A program made the position numbers and the translations under genes. This document shows positions 1 to 8,349 of a DNA stretch of 64,000 bases, piece by piece. Source of the stretch: Sagittula stellata E-37 (lineage in GTDB: Bacteria > Pseudomonadota > Alphaproteobacteria > Rhodobacterales > Rhodobacteraceae); the NCBI RefSeq assembly GCF_039724765.1, contig NZ_CP155729.1, positions 1,116,001 to 1,180,000 on the forward strand, read 5' to 3'. Position 1 is the first letter of the stretch, and the number at the start of each line of letters is the position of its first letter. The notes below the pieces were generated by a model that saw only the letters and a list, made by a program, of their open reading frames with translations, was not told the origin of the DNA and ran no database searches.

Positions 1-599
1 TAGCTTGCATCGAACAGCCGCAGCACGGTGCCCCCATCGCTGGAACGGCAATCGCAACGGCGCGCGGCAGGGGATGGATCGGTGCCGAAAGGCGTTTCCC
101 AATGCAACACATCGGCCTGCGGGACAAAGCCATGCGCGGCCATGCGCATCACGCCGGTTTCATGGTCCGCGCAGTACATCGAGGGGTCGTGACGCGCATC
201 CGGTCCGGCCTTGCTCGACACAACGACCGGTCGGGCGGTGGCATCGAGGAACTCCTTGGCGTGATCGCGGCCGTGGGGGCCAAAGCTGTCGTGATTGCCC
301 GGCAGCGCGAAGAACCGCAGGCCGGGACGCGCCTCCAGCCGCGCCAGCAGGGCCGAGACGCAGCGCGCCTGCCCGTCGTCGCTGTAGTCGCCAAGCAGCA
401 CCACGTCGCGCAGACCCATGGCCTCGATCCGGTCGAGCGCGGCCTCCAGCGCGGCGGCGCTTTCGTTGAATACGCGGGTGGAAGAGCGGGTGTCTGACCA
501 GCTGCGCAGGCTCAGTCCGTCCGGCCCGCGCACGCCGTAATCCGCACCCAGCGGGTGGTAATGCGCGTCGGCGATGATGGCGAAGCGATGCTCGGTCAT
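1..599 (-). CDS. Metallophosphoesterase, C-terminus cut by window edge
   Basis: Calcineurin-like phosphoesterase; only the N-terminal 199 codons are in the window and no stop is reached before base 1. The start is the ATG at 597-599 (reverse strand), 16 bases after the stop of the upstream phosphatase gene. Metal-binding motifs are visible: D11-x-H13 near the N-terminus (IADAHYH), G70-D71, and the GNHD motif at about residues 101-104. Family members hydrolyse phosphomonoesters or phosphodiesters with a two-metal centre. There is no signal peptide, so a cytoplasmic site is likely. It is the last visible gene of an operon with an ABC importer and two other phosphatases, which suggests it processes the imported compound. 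The exact substrate cannot be read from the sequence. Confidence 0.85.
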   Translation of the reverse strand, partial: MTEHRFAIIADAHYHPLGADYGVRGPDGLSLRSWSDTRSSTRVFNESAAALEAALDRIEAMGLRDVVLLGDYSDDGQARCVSALLARLEARPGLRFFALPGNHDSFGPHGRDHAKEFLDATARPVVVSSKAGPDARHDPSMYCADHETGVMRMAAHGFVPQADVLHWETPFGTDPSPAARRCDCRSSDGGTVLRLFDAS

Positions 600-615
600 G
601 GGGTCACGCACGGTG

Positions 616-1242
616 TCATTCACTGCGCGGGGATCCCGCTGCCATCGCCTGCGCCCACGCCGCGGCTTCGCGGGCGGCCTCCAGCAACATCGGCTTGGGG
701 GTCTCGAACCACTCGTCGGGCCGCAGTTGCCGCGCCTCGCGCACATGGGCCACCGCGTCGTCCAGCGTCGGGAACCGCTCGGGTGCCTCGACATGCAGCA
801 GCAGCGATACGAGCGCCACCGACCGGCTGCGCCCGGCGCGGCAGTTGACCAGCACGTTGCCGCCGTCCTTGAACGGGTAAGTGGGGCGGTCGGGCATGGT
901 CTGCCGCAGCGCGCCCTGCAGGATCAGCAATCCCGCCAGCATCATCGCCGACGGGTTGCCGTCGCCGTCGATCATCCCGATCTTGTAATAACGCAGCGCA
1001 CCGTAACCCGCCGCGACCTTGCCGTCGCCGGGATCCATCAGCACCCGATCGACGAGGTCGAAATCGAGGTTCACTGCGCAGTTCACAAGCACGCGGATGT
1101 CATGGGTGCGCAGCAACGCCATGTCGCGCGCACCCTCCATGCCGCCAATGTAAATCGTCGCACCATGCGGGCCGATCCCCTCTGCAATGGGGCTGATAGC
1201 CGGGCGGTCGTATACCGGCGCGCTGCGGTCGTCGTCCTTCAT
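616..1242 (-). CDS. Dual-specificity/tyrosine-phosphatase-type protein
   Basis: A 208-residue protein of the cysteine-based phosphatase superfamily. The P-loop CX5R is clear: C134-RAGRS-R140 followed by S141. It is preceded by Asn where His is usual (VNCRAGRSRS). An upstream Asp-rich segment (IDGDGNP, residues 91-97) could supply the general acid. The start is ATG 1240-1242, two bases after the stop of the ABC ATPase gene, which indicates translational coupling. An in-frame extension further upstream lies inside the ATPase gene and is rejected. Its place in a transporter operon with two other phosphatases argues for a small-molecule phosphoester substrate rather than a signalling protein, but this is inference. 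Confidence 0.85.
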   Translation of the reverse strand: MKDDDRSAPVYDRPAISPIAEGIGPHGATIYIGGMEGARDMALLRTHDIRVLVNCAVNLDFDLVDRVLMDPGDGKVAAGYGALRYYKIGMIDGDGNPSAMMLAGLLILQGALRQTMPDRPTYPFKDGGNVLVNCRAGRSRSVALVSLLLHVEAPERFPTLDDAVAHVREARQLRPDEWFETPKPMLLEAAREAAAWAQAMAAGSPRSE

Positions 1243-1244
1243 GC

Positions 1245-2369
1245 TCACTCCGCCGCGATGCTGGCAGGCGCTTCGGCCCGCTGCAGGATGTTCTCGCCGC
1301 TGGCTGTGTCGAAGACCATGGCGTGCGCCGGGTCGAAATCGAGCCACACCCGGTCCTGGGGCCAGCTTTCGCGGAACTGCGCCACCAGCACCGTGACCCT
1401 CTGGTCGGGCAGGTCGAGGCTGACGATGGTTTGCGAGCCGGTCGGCTGGACCACGTCGATCTGTGCCTCGACCGCGCCATCCTTCGGGGCCGTGTGGATG
1501 CGCAGATGCTCGGGGCGGACCGCGACCCGCACCGCGCCGCCGCCGTAGCCGCCCGCCGCCATCTGGAAGCCTAAGCCCGCGCCCGAGATCCAGAGCCCGC
1601 CGTCGCGCGGCTCGGCCATGGCATCGAAGAGATTGACCTTGGGATCGCCGATGAACTCGGCAACGAAGAGGTTCGCGGGGTGGTGGTAGATCTCGTAAGG
1701 GGTGCCGGCCTGCTGGATACGCCCGTCGTTCATCACCACGATCATGTCGGACATGGTCAACGCCTCGACCTGATCGTGGGTCACGTAGACGGTTGTTGCC
1801 TTCAACTCGCGCGAAAGACGCTTCAGCTCGGCGCGCATCTCGGTGCGCAGCACGGCATCGAGGTTCGACAGCGGTTCGTCCATCAGCAGGACGCCGCTGC
1901 GTGCCGCGATCAGCCGCGCCACGGCGACACGCTGCTGCTGTCCGCCCGACAGTTCGGAGGGGTAGCGGTCCTGCAGCCCTTCGAGCTGCACCTTCTTCAA
2001 CGCCTGCGCCAGCCGCTCGGCGATCTCTGCCTTGGGCATTTTCGCCTGGTGCAGCGCGAGGGTGATGTTGCGCTCGACGGTCATGTTCGGCCAGAGCGCG
2101 TAGCTCTGGAAGATGAAACCGAGCCCGCGTTTTTCCGGCGGGACATTTTCGTGGGTGCGGTCGGAGAACATGCAGCGCCCGGACAGGTGCAGCGCGCCGC
2201 CACTGGGTGTCTCAAGCCCGGCGATGATGCGCAGTGTCGTGGTCTTGCCGCAGCCCGAGGGGCCCAAAAGGGTCACAAACTGGCCCCGCTCGATGTTCAG
2301 GTTCATCTCCGGCAGCGCGAGATAGTTGCCGTAGTATTTCGTGATGCCGTTCAGGCTGACTTCGCTCAT
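1245..2369 (-). CDS. ABC transporter ATP-binding protein (Fe3+/phosphoester type)
   Basis: A 374-residue ATPase of the FbpC/PotA-like branch. Walker A is GPSGCGKT at residues 36-43. The signature LSGGQQQRVAVAR and Walker B LLMDEPLSNLD follow. The C-terminal ~120 residues form the TOBE-like domain typical of the spermidine/iron/maltose subfamily. It should energise the fused permease encoded upstream at 3697-5514. The gene lies 57 bases downstream of the binding-protein gene and is followed almost without gap by the dual-specificity phosphatase. Automated annotation would probably call it ferric iron or 2-aminoethylphosphonate transport; the phosphatase neighbours favour a phosphorylated organic substrate. 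Confidence 0.9.
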   Translation of the reverse strand: MSEVSLNGITKYYGNYLALPEMNLNIERGQFVTLLGPSGCGKTTTLRIIAGLETPSGGALHLSGRCMFSDRTHENVPPEKRGLGFIFQSYALWPNMTVERNITLALHQAKMPKAEIAERLAQALKKVQLEGLQDRYPSELSGGQQQRVAVARLIAARSGVLLMDEPLSNLDAVLRTEMRAELKRLSRELKATTVYVTHDQVEALTMSDMIVVMNDGRIQQAGTPYEIYHHPANLFVAEFIGDPKVNLFDAMAEPRDGGLWISGAGLGFQMAAGGYGGGAVRVAVRPEHLRIHTAPKDGAVEAQIDVVQPTGSQTIVSLDLPDQRVTVLVAQFRESWPQDRVWLDFDPAHAMVFDTASGENILQRAEAPASIAAE

Positions 2370-2426
2370 GGTGTGCTCTCTCTCCCTGGCGCCCGCGCAG
2401 AGGGGGTCCCCGCGCGGGCCGATGGT

Positions 2427-3656
2427 TTACTGGCTGGTCTCGTAGATCCAGAAATCCGCGACCATGGCGACGTTGTCGCGCTGGAAGGCCGGGGTGCCCC
2501 AGAACTTGTTGACCGTGGGCCAGACGTCGGCGCCTGCGGGCGTCGGCACGTCGTCACGCGGCGAGAAGGTGCCGATCTTGAAATACGGACCCATGCCTTC
2601 GAGCAGCGCAAGGTTTTCGCCCTCGCGGAGCGGACCTTCGATCTTGGTATCTGCGGTCAGCTTGTCCGATCCCATCTGGAACGCGACGAACAGCTTGGCC
2701 GCGTTGGGATGCGGCGCCCGCCCGGCAATCGACGTGTAGGTCGAGTAGGCAAAGACACCCGAAGGCTCCACGTCGTAGAGGATGCCGTTCCTGTAACCGT
2801 CGCTGTCGTTTTTGTTGATGTAGTGCATCGACGAGAAGGTGATCGGCGGCGCTTCCTGCCCGGGCAGACCCGAGGCCGCGGCCAGTTTCGAGCCGGAGTT
2901 GTAGATCACGAGGTCGTTGCCGATGAGCCGGTGGAAGAACTCGTAAGCCCCGTTGTCGATCCCGTCGGAGTATTCCAGCGGCTTGCCCGCATGGGCTTCA
3001 TAGGCCTTGGCGAAGGCATCCCCGTGCTCGACCAGGTTGGCGATCAGCGCCAACGTGGTCAGCGAGCCGAGCGGGCTTTTCATGCCGACGCGCTTGTTCC
3101 ATTCGGGTTCGGTCAGTTCCCAGATGTTGGAGATCGGCGGACCGTCCGGGTAGGTCTCGATGTTGTAGAACAGGACCGTCGCCTCGACCATCTGGGTCAG
3201 CAGCGGCTGTTGCAGATCCTCGGGAATGTCATCGGACAGGTAGCGCGGGACGTAGTTGACGATGCTGTCCTGGGGCAGCAGTTCGTAGACCATCTGCGCC
3301 GCACCGCCCGTGGTCACCACGTCGACGTTGTAAAGCCCGGCCTGATGTTCGCGTACCAGCTTTTCGATGGTCTTCTCCGAACCGAGGTCGAAGGCGCTGA
3401 CCTCGATCCCGGGGTAGAGCTTCATGAAGTCTTCGGCGACGGCGCTGATCGACGACGACGACGCGTAGACGGTCAGCGCGCCCTCCTCCAGAGCGGCCTC
3501 CCGGATCGCGTCCCAGTCCTCGGTCTCGGGCTGGTGGTCGCCGAGCTGCGCCCATTCCTTCCAGTCGTCGACGGTCATGTCGCCGGTACTCTGGGCCATG
3601 GCGAGGGCGGGCAAGGCCGCCAGCGTCCCGGCCAGTATCATGGTCTTCATGGTCAT
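2427..3656 (-). CDS. Periplasmic substrate-binding protein of ABC importer
   Basis: A 409-residue extracellular solute-binding protein of the iron/phosphonate/sugar-phosphate type. A Sec signal peptide covers residues 1-21 and ends AMA-QS. The mature N-terminus carries an extra ~25-residue segment (DDWKEWAQLGDHQPE) before the usual first strand (ALTVYASSS). The start at ATG 3654-3656 is supported by an AGGAGG Shine-Dalgarno eight bases upstream; upstream in-frame codons overlap the permease end and are rejected. Ferric-binding relatives use paired C-terminal tyrosines. None is obvious in the usual place here, which fits an organic ligand, but this would need a structural alignment. Confidence 0.88.
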   Translation of the reverse strand: MTMKTMILAGTLAALPALAMAQSTGDMTVDDWKEWAQLGDHQPETEDWDAIREAALEEGALTVYASSSSISAVAEDFMKLYPGIEVSAFDLGSEKTIEKLVREHQAGLYNVDVVTTGGAAQMVYELLPQDSIVNYVPRYLSDDIPEDLQQPLLTQMVEATVLFYNIETYPDGPPISNIWELTEPEWNKRVGMKSPLGSLTTLALIANLVEHGDAFAKAYEAHAGKPLEYSDGIDNGAYEFFHRLIGNDLVIYNSGSKLAAASGLPGQEAPPITFSSMHYINKNDSDGYRNGILYDVEPSGVFAYSTYTSIAGRAPHPNAAKLFVAFQMGSDKLTADTKIEGPLREGENLALLEGMGPYFKIGTFSPRDDVPTPAGADVWPTVNKFWGTPAFQRDNVAMVADFWIYETSQ

Positions 3657-3696
3657 GGTTGGTTCTCCTCCTTGGATGTCGTGGGGCTGCGCCGCG

Positions 3697-5514
3697 TCAG
3701 GCGAAGCCGAGTTTCGCGTTCCGGAAGACAAGCCGGAACAGGATGTTGAAGCCGATGATCAGCAGCACCAGCAGCAGCGTGGCGGCGCCGATCAGCTGCG
3801 GCACGTCATCGGTCTGGTAGGTGTAGATCACGCTCGCCAGCACCGCCGTCGAAGGCGTCACCAGCAGGATGATCAGCGACAGCTCGCGCATGGTGCCGAT
3901 GAAGCTCAGCAGCATCCCCGACATCAGCCCGTTCGAGGCCAGCGGGATCACGATCCGCCGCACCCGTGCCACCCAGCCGATACCCTGCGTGCGCGCGGCC
4001 TCTTCCAGCGACTTGTCGATCTGAAGCAGGGCCGCGATGCCGGTGCGCGAGGTGTAGGGCAGGTTCTTGACCGCCGCGATCAGCACCAGGAGCGCGAAGG
4101 TGCCGTAGAGCGCGGGCATCGGCCCGATGGGCTTCGAGAACATGCCGATGTAGATCGCGCCGAAGGCCACCGAAGGGAAGATGTAGGGCAGGAAGGCCGC
4201 GGTCTCGAGCGTCTTCGACGCCATAGACCCACGGGTCCGCACCACGACGTAGCCGACGAGAAAGCCAAGCACCCCGGTCAGCAGCGCCACGCAAAGCGCC
4301 AGGCGGATCGAATTCCAGGCCGCGCCGAGGATCTGCGGGTTTTGGAACACCCCCGGATAAAGCGCGTTGACCTCGCCCCGCTCACCGAACCAGTAGTGCA
4401 GCGTCAGGTTCGACAGGTCGTAGTCGCCCGCGGTCCGCGACAGTGATTCCAGCAGCAGCAGGCCGATGGGCAGGATCACCGTGAAGGCGAGCAACAGCAC
4501 CACAAGCCCCAGCACCAGCCAGCGCGCAGGGCCAAGGTCGATGGTCTTCGACCGCACGCCCTTGCCCGACATGGTCACAAAGCTCTTGCGGACGCCGATC
4601 ATGCGCTGGTTGATCCAGATGAACAGCACCGCCATCACCACAAGCACCAGTGCCAGCAGGTAACCGTCACCCACATTGCGGGAACCGATGGCGGCGTAGA
4701 TCTGCGTCGGCAGGGTAAAGTAGCGCACCGGCATCCCCAGCACCGCCGGGGTCCCGAACGAGCCCACAACGCGGATGAACGTCATGACAACCGCCGAACC
4801 CAGCGCCGGCAGCACCAGCGGCAGGGTGATGGCGGTGAACTGGCGAAAGCGCGACAGGCCCGCGATGGCGCCGGCCTCTTCAAGCTGGCTGTCCACGGTG
4901 GTCAGCGCGCCCGAGAGGATCAGGTAGGCGTAGACGTAGTAATGAAACGCAAGGCAGATGACGATGGGCAGGGCGCCAAAGGCCAGCCAGTCCGGCGGCT
5001 GCATACCGAACAGGTAGACGAACACGCCCGACGATCCGCCCAGTCGGTCGTTCTTGAAGAACGTCAGCCAGGCCAGCGCCATCACCCACGACGGCAGCAT
5101 GTAGGGCACGACGATCATCGTGTTCACTGCCTCGCGGAACGGCACGTTGGTGCGCACCACCACCCAGGCCAGCGATGCGCCCAGGGTCAGGCACAAGACC
5201 GTCGCGCCGAAAGCGGTGATCAGAGAGTTGACGAAAGGCTTGTAGAACAGCGCAGCGGACATCCGCCCCGAAAACACCCTCTCGTAATGGAAGGTGGTGA
5301 AACTGCCGGCCTCCTCGCCGGGCAGATAGGCCCTGTCATAGGGCTGGACGGTGAACGTCTCGCGGATCAGCTCGGCCAGCGGTGCCAGCACGAGGAACGC
5401 CAGCAGCACCGCCAGCACCACGGCGACCAGACGTTCCGGTGTCATCATGGCGGCCCCGAAGCGGCGCAGGCGCCCGGCTCCGGCACGCGCCGTCATCTCT
5501 CCTGTAAGTGCCAT
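3697..5514 (-). CDS. Fused two-module ABC transporter permease
   Basis: A 605-residue inner-membrane permease containing two BPD_transp_1 modules in one chain, as in FbpB/ThiP-type proteins, with about twelve membrane segments. Both cytoplasmic EAA loops are recognisable: EEAGAIAGLSRFRQ in the first half and EEAARTQGIGWVARVRR in the second. These are the docking sites for the ATPase encoded at 1245-2369. The gene sits between the inositol-monophosphatase-like gene (36-base gap) and the binding-protein gene (40-base gap) in the same operon. The ATG at 5512-5514 gives the expected short cytoplasmic N-terminus ahead of the first membrane segment. Confidence 0.9.
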   Translation of the reverse strand: MALTGEMTARAGAGRLRRFGAAMMTPERLVAVVLAVLLAFLVLAPLAELIRETFTVQPYDRAYLPGEEAGSFTTFHYERVFSGRMSAALFYKPFVNSLITAFGATVLCLTLGASLAWVVVRTNVPFREAVNTMIVVPYMLPSWVMALAWLTFFKNDRLGGSSGVFVYLFGMQPPDWLAFGALPIVICLAFHYYVYAYLILSGALTTVDSQLEEAGAIAGLSRFRQFTAITLPLVLPALGSAVVMTFIRVVGSFGTPAVLGMPVRYFTLPTQIYAAIGSRNVGDGYLLALVLVVMAVLFIWINQRMIGVRKSFVTMSGKGVRSKTIDLGPARWLVLGLVVLLLAFTVILPIGLLLLESLSRTAGDYDLSNLTLHYWFGERGEVNALYPGVFQNPQILGAAWNSIRLALCVALLTGVLGFLVGYVVVRTRGSMASKTLETAAFLPYIFPSVAFGAIYIGMFSKPIGPMPALYGTFALLVLIAAVKNLPYTSRTGIAALLQIDKSLEEAARTQGIGWVARVRRIVIPLASNGLMSGMLLSFIGTMRELSLIILLVTPSTAVLASVIYTYQTDDVPQLIGAATLLLVLLIIGFNILFRLVFRNAKLGFA

Positions 5515-5550
5515 GTGTCCTCCCTTGCACGGCGAAGTGTCTTGCGGTCG

Positions 5551-6369
5551 TCAGGCGCGAATGGCCTGTTTCGGCGCGTCGATCAGCGCGGTGCGGCTGT
5601 CGAGGCTCAGTGCCTCGGCGATGCCCGGCGCCGCCGCCAGGATCCGTCCGCCCGTCCGCAGGTCGCCGGTCGACAGGAAGGGGCAGACCGCGCCCCCGGC
5701 CTCGGAGACCAGCAGCAGGCCCGGGATGCAGTCCCATGAGTTCATGTGCAGCTCGACGTACGCATCGGACCGGCCATCGGCGACCTGCGCCAGCGCGAGC
5801 GCGCCAGAGCCGCAGCGCCGCACATTGAAGCCGCGTTCCAGCAGCGCGGTCATCACCTCCAGGTACTCTTGCCGTGGCACCCGCGTCGACCAGCCCATCT
5901 CGACCGTGGAAGATTGCGGATCGTTCGCCGCCGAGACGTGCAGCGCCGTGCCGTTCAGCGTTGCGCCATGGCCCGCGCGGGCAAGGTAGATCTCGTCGCT
6001 GACCGGGTTGTAGATCCCGCCGAGCACCGGCCGCCGTCCCTCGACATAGCCGATCGAAATACAGAAGTGTTCAAGCCCGCGTGCGAAATTGGCGGTGCCG
6101 TCGATGGGGTCGACGATCCAGCACCGCTCTCCGATCTCGCCGCCGTCCTCTTCGCCGAACACGCTGTCGCCGGGGAAGCGCGACAGGATCGCCTCGCGAA
6201 TGTGGCGCTCCGAAGCGGCATCGGTCTCGGTCAGGTAATCCTGCGGGCCCTTCATCTCCCAGCTCGCCGAGGTCCGCTCCTCGAAGCCACGCTTCACGAT
6301 CCGGCCGGCAGACCGCAGGACCTCCTCAAGGAACGCCGCGCGCTCCTGCACGGCTTCATTGCTCTTCAT
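5551..6369 (-). CDS. Inositol monophosphatase family protein
   Basis: A 272-residue Mg2+-dependent sugar/inositol phosphatase. Family motifs are intact: GEE at 72-74, DPIDGTANF at 87-95, and the C-terminal WD at 212-213 followed by GLLLVSEAGG. The family removes phosphate from inositol 1-phosphate, histidinol phosphate, PAP or sugar phosphates. The start is ATG 6367-6369, preceded by a GAGGA Shine-Dalgarno; an upstream ATG at 6420 would add 17 residues containing the palindromic operator and is rejected. It is the first gene of the operon that continues into the ABC importer, so it probably dephosphorylates the imported compound. The specific substrate is unknown. Confidence 0.9.
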   Translation of the reverse strand: MKSNEAVQERAAFLEEVLRSAGRIVKRGFEERTSASWEMKGPQDYLTETDAASERHIREAILSRFPGDSVFGEEDGGEIGERCWIVDPIDGTANFARGLEHFCISIGYVEGRRPVLGGIYNPVSDEIYLARAGHGATLNGTALHVSAANDPQSSTVEMGWSTRVPRQEYLEVMTALLERGFNVRRCGSGALALAQVADGRSDAYVELHMNSWDCIPGLLLVSEAGGAVCPFLSTGDLRTGGRILAAAPGIAEALSLDSRTALIDAPKQAIRA

Positions 6370-6395
6370 GTCGTCCTCGCGTCGTTGCTTCTTGC

Positions 6396-6438
6396 TGCAA
6401 GCGTTGCACGATTTGCACACGCGATCAATAGCGTTGCA
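6396..6438 (-). promoter_or_regulatory. LacI-type operator-like palindrome and partial second copy
   Basis: An inverted repeat TGCAA-GCG-TTGCA spans 6396-6408, 27 bases upstream of the start of the inositol-monophosphatase-like gene. A second AGCGTTGCA half-site lies at 6430-6438, about three helical turns away. TGCAA-N3-TTGCA centred on CG resembles operators of LacI/GalR-family sugar regulators. No such regulator is encoded in the window. Inference: repression of the whole importer/phosphatase operon until a sugar-like ligand is present. Confidence 0.45.
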
Positions 6439-7169
6439 GAAACAGCGGAGGCGCCCATTCAGTCCCCTGAAAAATATGGCGTAAATCCGAAGGCACGGTG
6501 TTTCTTGTCCCCGGTTACGTCATCGTTCGTGCAACCATGCTTGGCTGAAACGACCAAACGCTGTGGCGCCACCCACGCCTGATGTGCCAGTGCGATTCCC
6601 ATGTTTTCCGAATATTCTAACGGACTTTCTCCGCTTCCCGACATTCAGGAGTCAGTCCAAGGCGTTCGGATCCCCAAGCGGGGATTGATCTTTTTGCACA
6701 CGTGCACAGTGCAAAATCCATCTCGAAGCAAATGCGCACGGCCCCGCCTGCGCGCCCGATCTTGTCGTTCTGTCCGGCAATCCGTCACGGGCACGCACAT
6801 TGCCACGCCCGAAACGCAGCCCACTTCCCACGAAGCCGCTTTGCGCTGCCCCCGTCTTCCACCCGTTTGCGTCCAGCGCGGCCGAGAGGGAGCGTCCGCC
6901 GCCTGCACGTGGTGCGTCAGTCACCCGGGAAACCGTTCGCAATCGGCGCAGCCGATCCGGTCGGCACCTTGTCATGTGTTCGAAACGCGACCGCCACACG
7001 GCGACCGTGCACCGCCATCGCCAGGCCGTCAGAGCCTGGTCGCCATCGCGCCAAAGGTCCGGGCAAAGGCCGCAAGCCCTCCGCCAGGCCCGGGCACGTC
7101 CCCTCCGGGGCGTACCCCGGTCGCACGGACGTCTGGCCTACGCGGCGAGGGCTGGCGCGGCCTGTGTTG
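6439..7169. other. Gene-free stretch upstream of the phosphoester operon
   Basis: About 730 bases hold no reading frame I can support. Overlapping frames of 60-220 codons exist on both strands, but none has a convincing Shine-Dalgarno, recognisable motif or consistent codon bias. The stretch is less GC-rich near 6440-6720 and contains one strong inverted repeat, listed separately. It may hold a long regulatory region or the remains of deleted genes. Confidence 0.5.
6692..6716. promoter_or_regulatory. 25-bp inverted repeat, possible operator
   Basis: TTTTGCAC and GTGCAAAA form perfect 8-base arms around a 9-base centre (ACGTGCACA), about 320 bases upstream of the operon start at 6369. The TGCAC...GTGCA arms recall NtrC-type enhancer sites, but the spacing is two bases longer than the usual one. 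There is no T-tract, so a terminator is unlikely. The regulator is unknown. Confidence 0.4.
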
Positions 7170-8141
7170 TCATCCCCATTGCCAGAGGGCAGGGACGAAG
7201 CGGTATTCGTCGCCCTCCTTCATCACGTGGCCCACGCCGGGGAAGGGGAAGTGGTAGCCCAGCACCGCCATCCGGTCGGTGGCCGCCATGTCGAGAAGCT
7301 TCTGCCGGGTCTCCACCGTCAGGTCGCCGTTCATGTCGAAGTTGTTGTACCACCCGGGGCGGGCAAAGTTCATGTAGGCGTGGGTCATGGCATCGCCGAG
7401 CGCGATCAGCTGCTTGCCGCCGGATTCCACCACGACCGACATGTGGCCGGGGGTATGGCCCGGCGTGTCGATCACGCGCACGCCGGGAACGATTTCGTCC
7501 TCGTGGTTGACCAGTTTCCATTCCGCGCCATCCACTCTGATCGAGTTGACCGCCCCGACGGCGAATTGCTGAAGGTCCTGCGGCATGCGCGTGGCCAGCC
7601 CGTCCTGCATCCAGAACTCGTGCTCTGCCGTGCCGATGAAAAGCGCCGCGTCGGGCAGGATGGCCTCGTCGAAGTCGTCGCGGATGCCCCAGATATGGTC
7701 CGGGTGTGCGTGGGTTATGACGACGTGTGTGATGGTGTCGGGTGCGATGCCCGCCTCTGACAGATTGCCCATCAGCTCTCCGGCGGTGGGCACGAAACGG
7801 TCGCCCGAGCCCACGTCGACCAGCACCACGGCATCGCCGATCTCGATCACAAGGTGATTGGTGTGGGAATAGTTGATTTCCGGCGACAGGAAGTAGCTTT
7901 CGAGGAAGGCCTTCACGTCTTCCGGGTCGGCGTTCACGCCCAGCCCGCTGGCCGGGACCTCAAGCCGCCCGTCCGAGACGACGGTCAGCTTCGCCTCGCC
8001 GAGGGTAAAGCTGAAGTGCTGCGGATTGCCGGATGCCGGGGCGCCCAGCGACTGCGCGCGGCCAACCGCAGGCAGGGTCAGCGCCGGGGCGCTGGCGGCC
8101 ATGGCCAGGATCTCACGGCGGGTGGGGCGGATGATGGACAC
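7170..8141 (-). CDS. Tat-exported MBL-fold metallo-hydrolase
   Basis: A 323-residue metallo-beta-lactamase-fold hydrolase. The zinc motif HxHxDH is at H144-A-H146-P-D148-H149; a later His in DTPGHTPGH, the Asp in GDAMTHA and the C-terminal His in GYHFPFPGVGH complete the usual ligand set. The N-terminus TRREILAMAASAPALTLPAVGRA looks like a Tat signal (RR at 8-9, then hydrophobic core and an A-x-A-like site), so the folded enzyme is probably exported to the periplasm. Relatives include organophosphate hydrolases, lactonases and quorum-quenching enzymes; the sequence alone does not choose among them. It is a single gene transcribed away from the pseudogene at 8350. Confidence 0.85.
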   Translation of the reverse strand: MSIIRPTRREILAMAASAPALTLPAVGRAQSLGAPASGNPQHFSFTLGEAKLTVVSDGRLEVPASGLGVNADPEDVKAFLESYFLSPEINYSHTNHLVIEIGDAVVLVDVGSGDRFVPTAGELMGNLSEAGIAPDTITHVVITHAHPDHIWGIRDDFDEAILPDAALFIGTAEHEFWMQDGLATRMPQDLQQFAVGAVNSIRVDGAEWKLVNHEDEIVPGVRVIDTPGHTPGHMSVVVESGGKQLIALGDAMTHAYMNFARPGWYNNFDMNGDLTVETRQKLLDMAATDRMAVLGYHFPFPGVGHVMKEGDEYRFVPALWQWG

Positions 8142-8349
8142 GGGCGGACCTCCCTATCATGCATGTCTTCGAATGTCAGAATAGCATCGGCACCGGCGAT
8201 TGCCACCGCGATCCGGCTTCCGGGAAACGACGGCGACAATCCCCGGGTGCTGTCATATTCGGACGTTCAGACAATGGGTTGCGGCCCGACGCTTGGAGGG
8301 GATCGCCGGCGGGCCGATTGCACCCCCGTGGCCATCCTGGACCTTTGAC

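Noticed and set aside
1680-3749. Open frame of 689 codons antisense to the ABC ATPase and binding-protein genes
   Set aside because: It spans two real genes and their gap, is rich in Arg/His/Gln low-complexity, and has no recognisable domain.
2427-6369. Assignment of the importer as a ferric iron transporter
   Set aside because: Only family resemblance supports it; the three co-transcribed phosphatases and lack of iron genes argue for a phosphoester, so the iron label is not used.
6601-7257. Possible genes in the gap upstream of the phosphoester operon
   Set aside because: Frames on both strands overlap each other, lack Shine-Dalgarno sites and show no family features.
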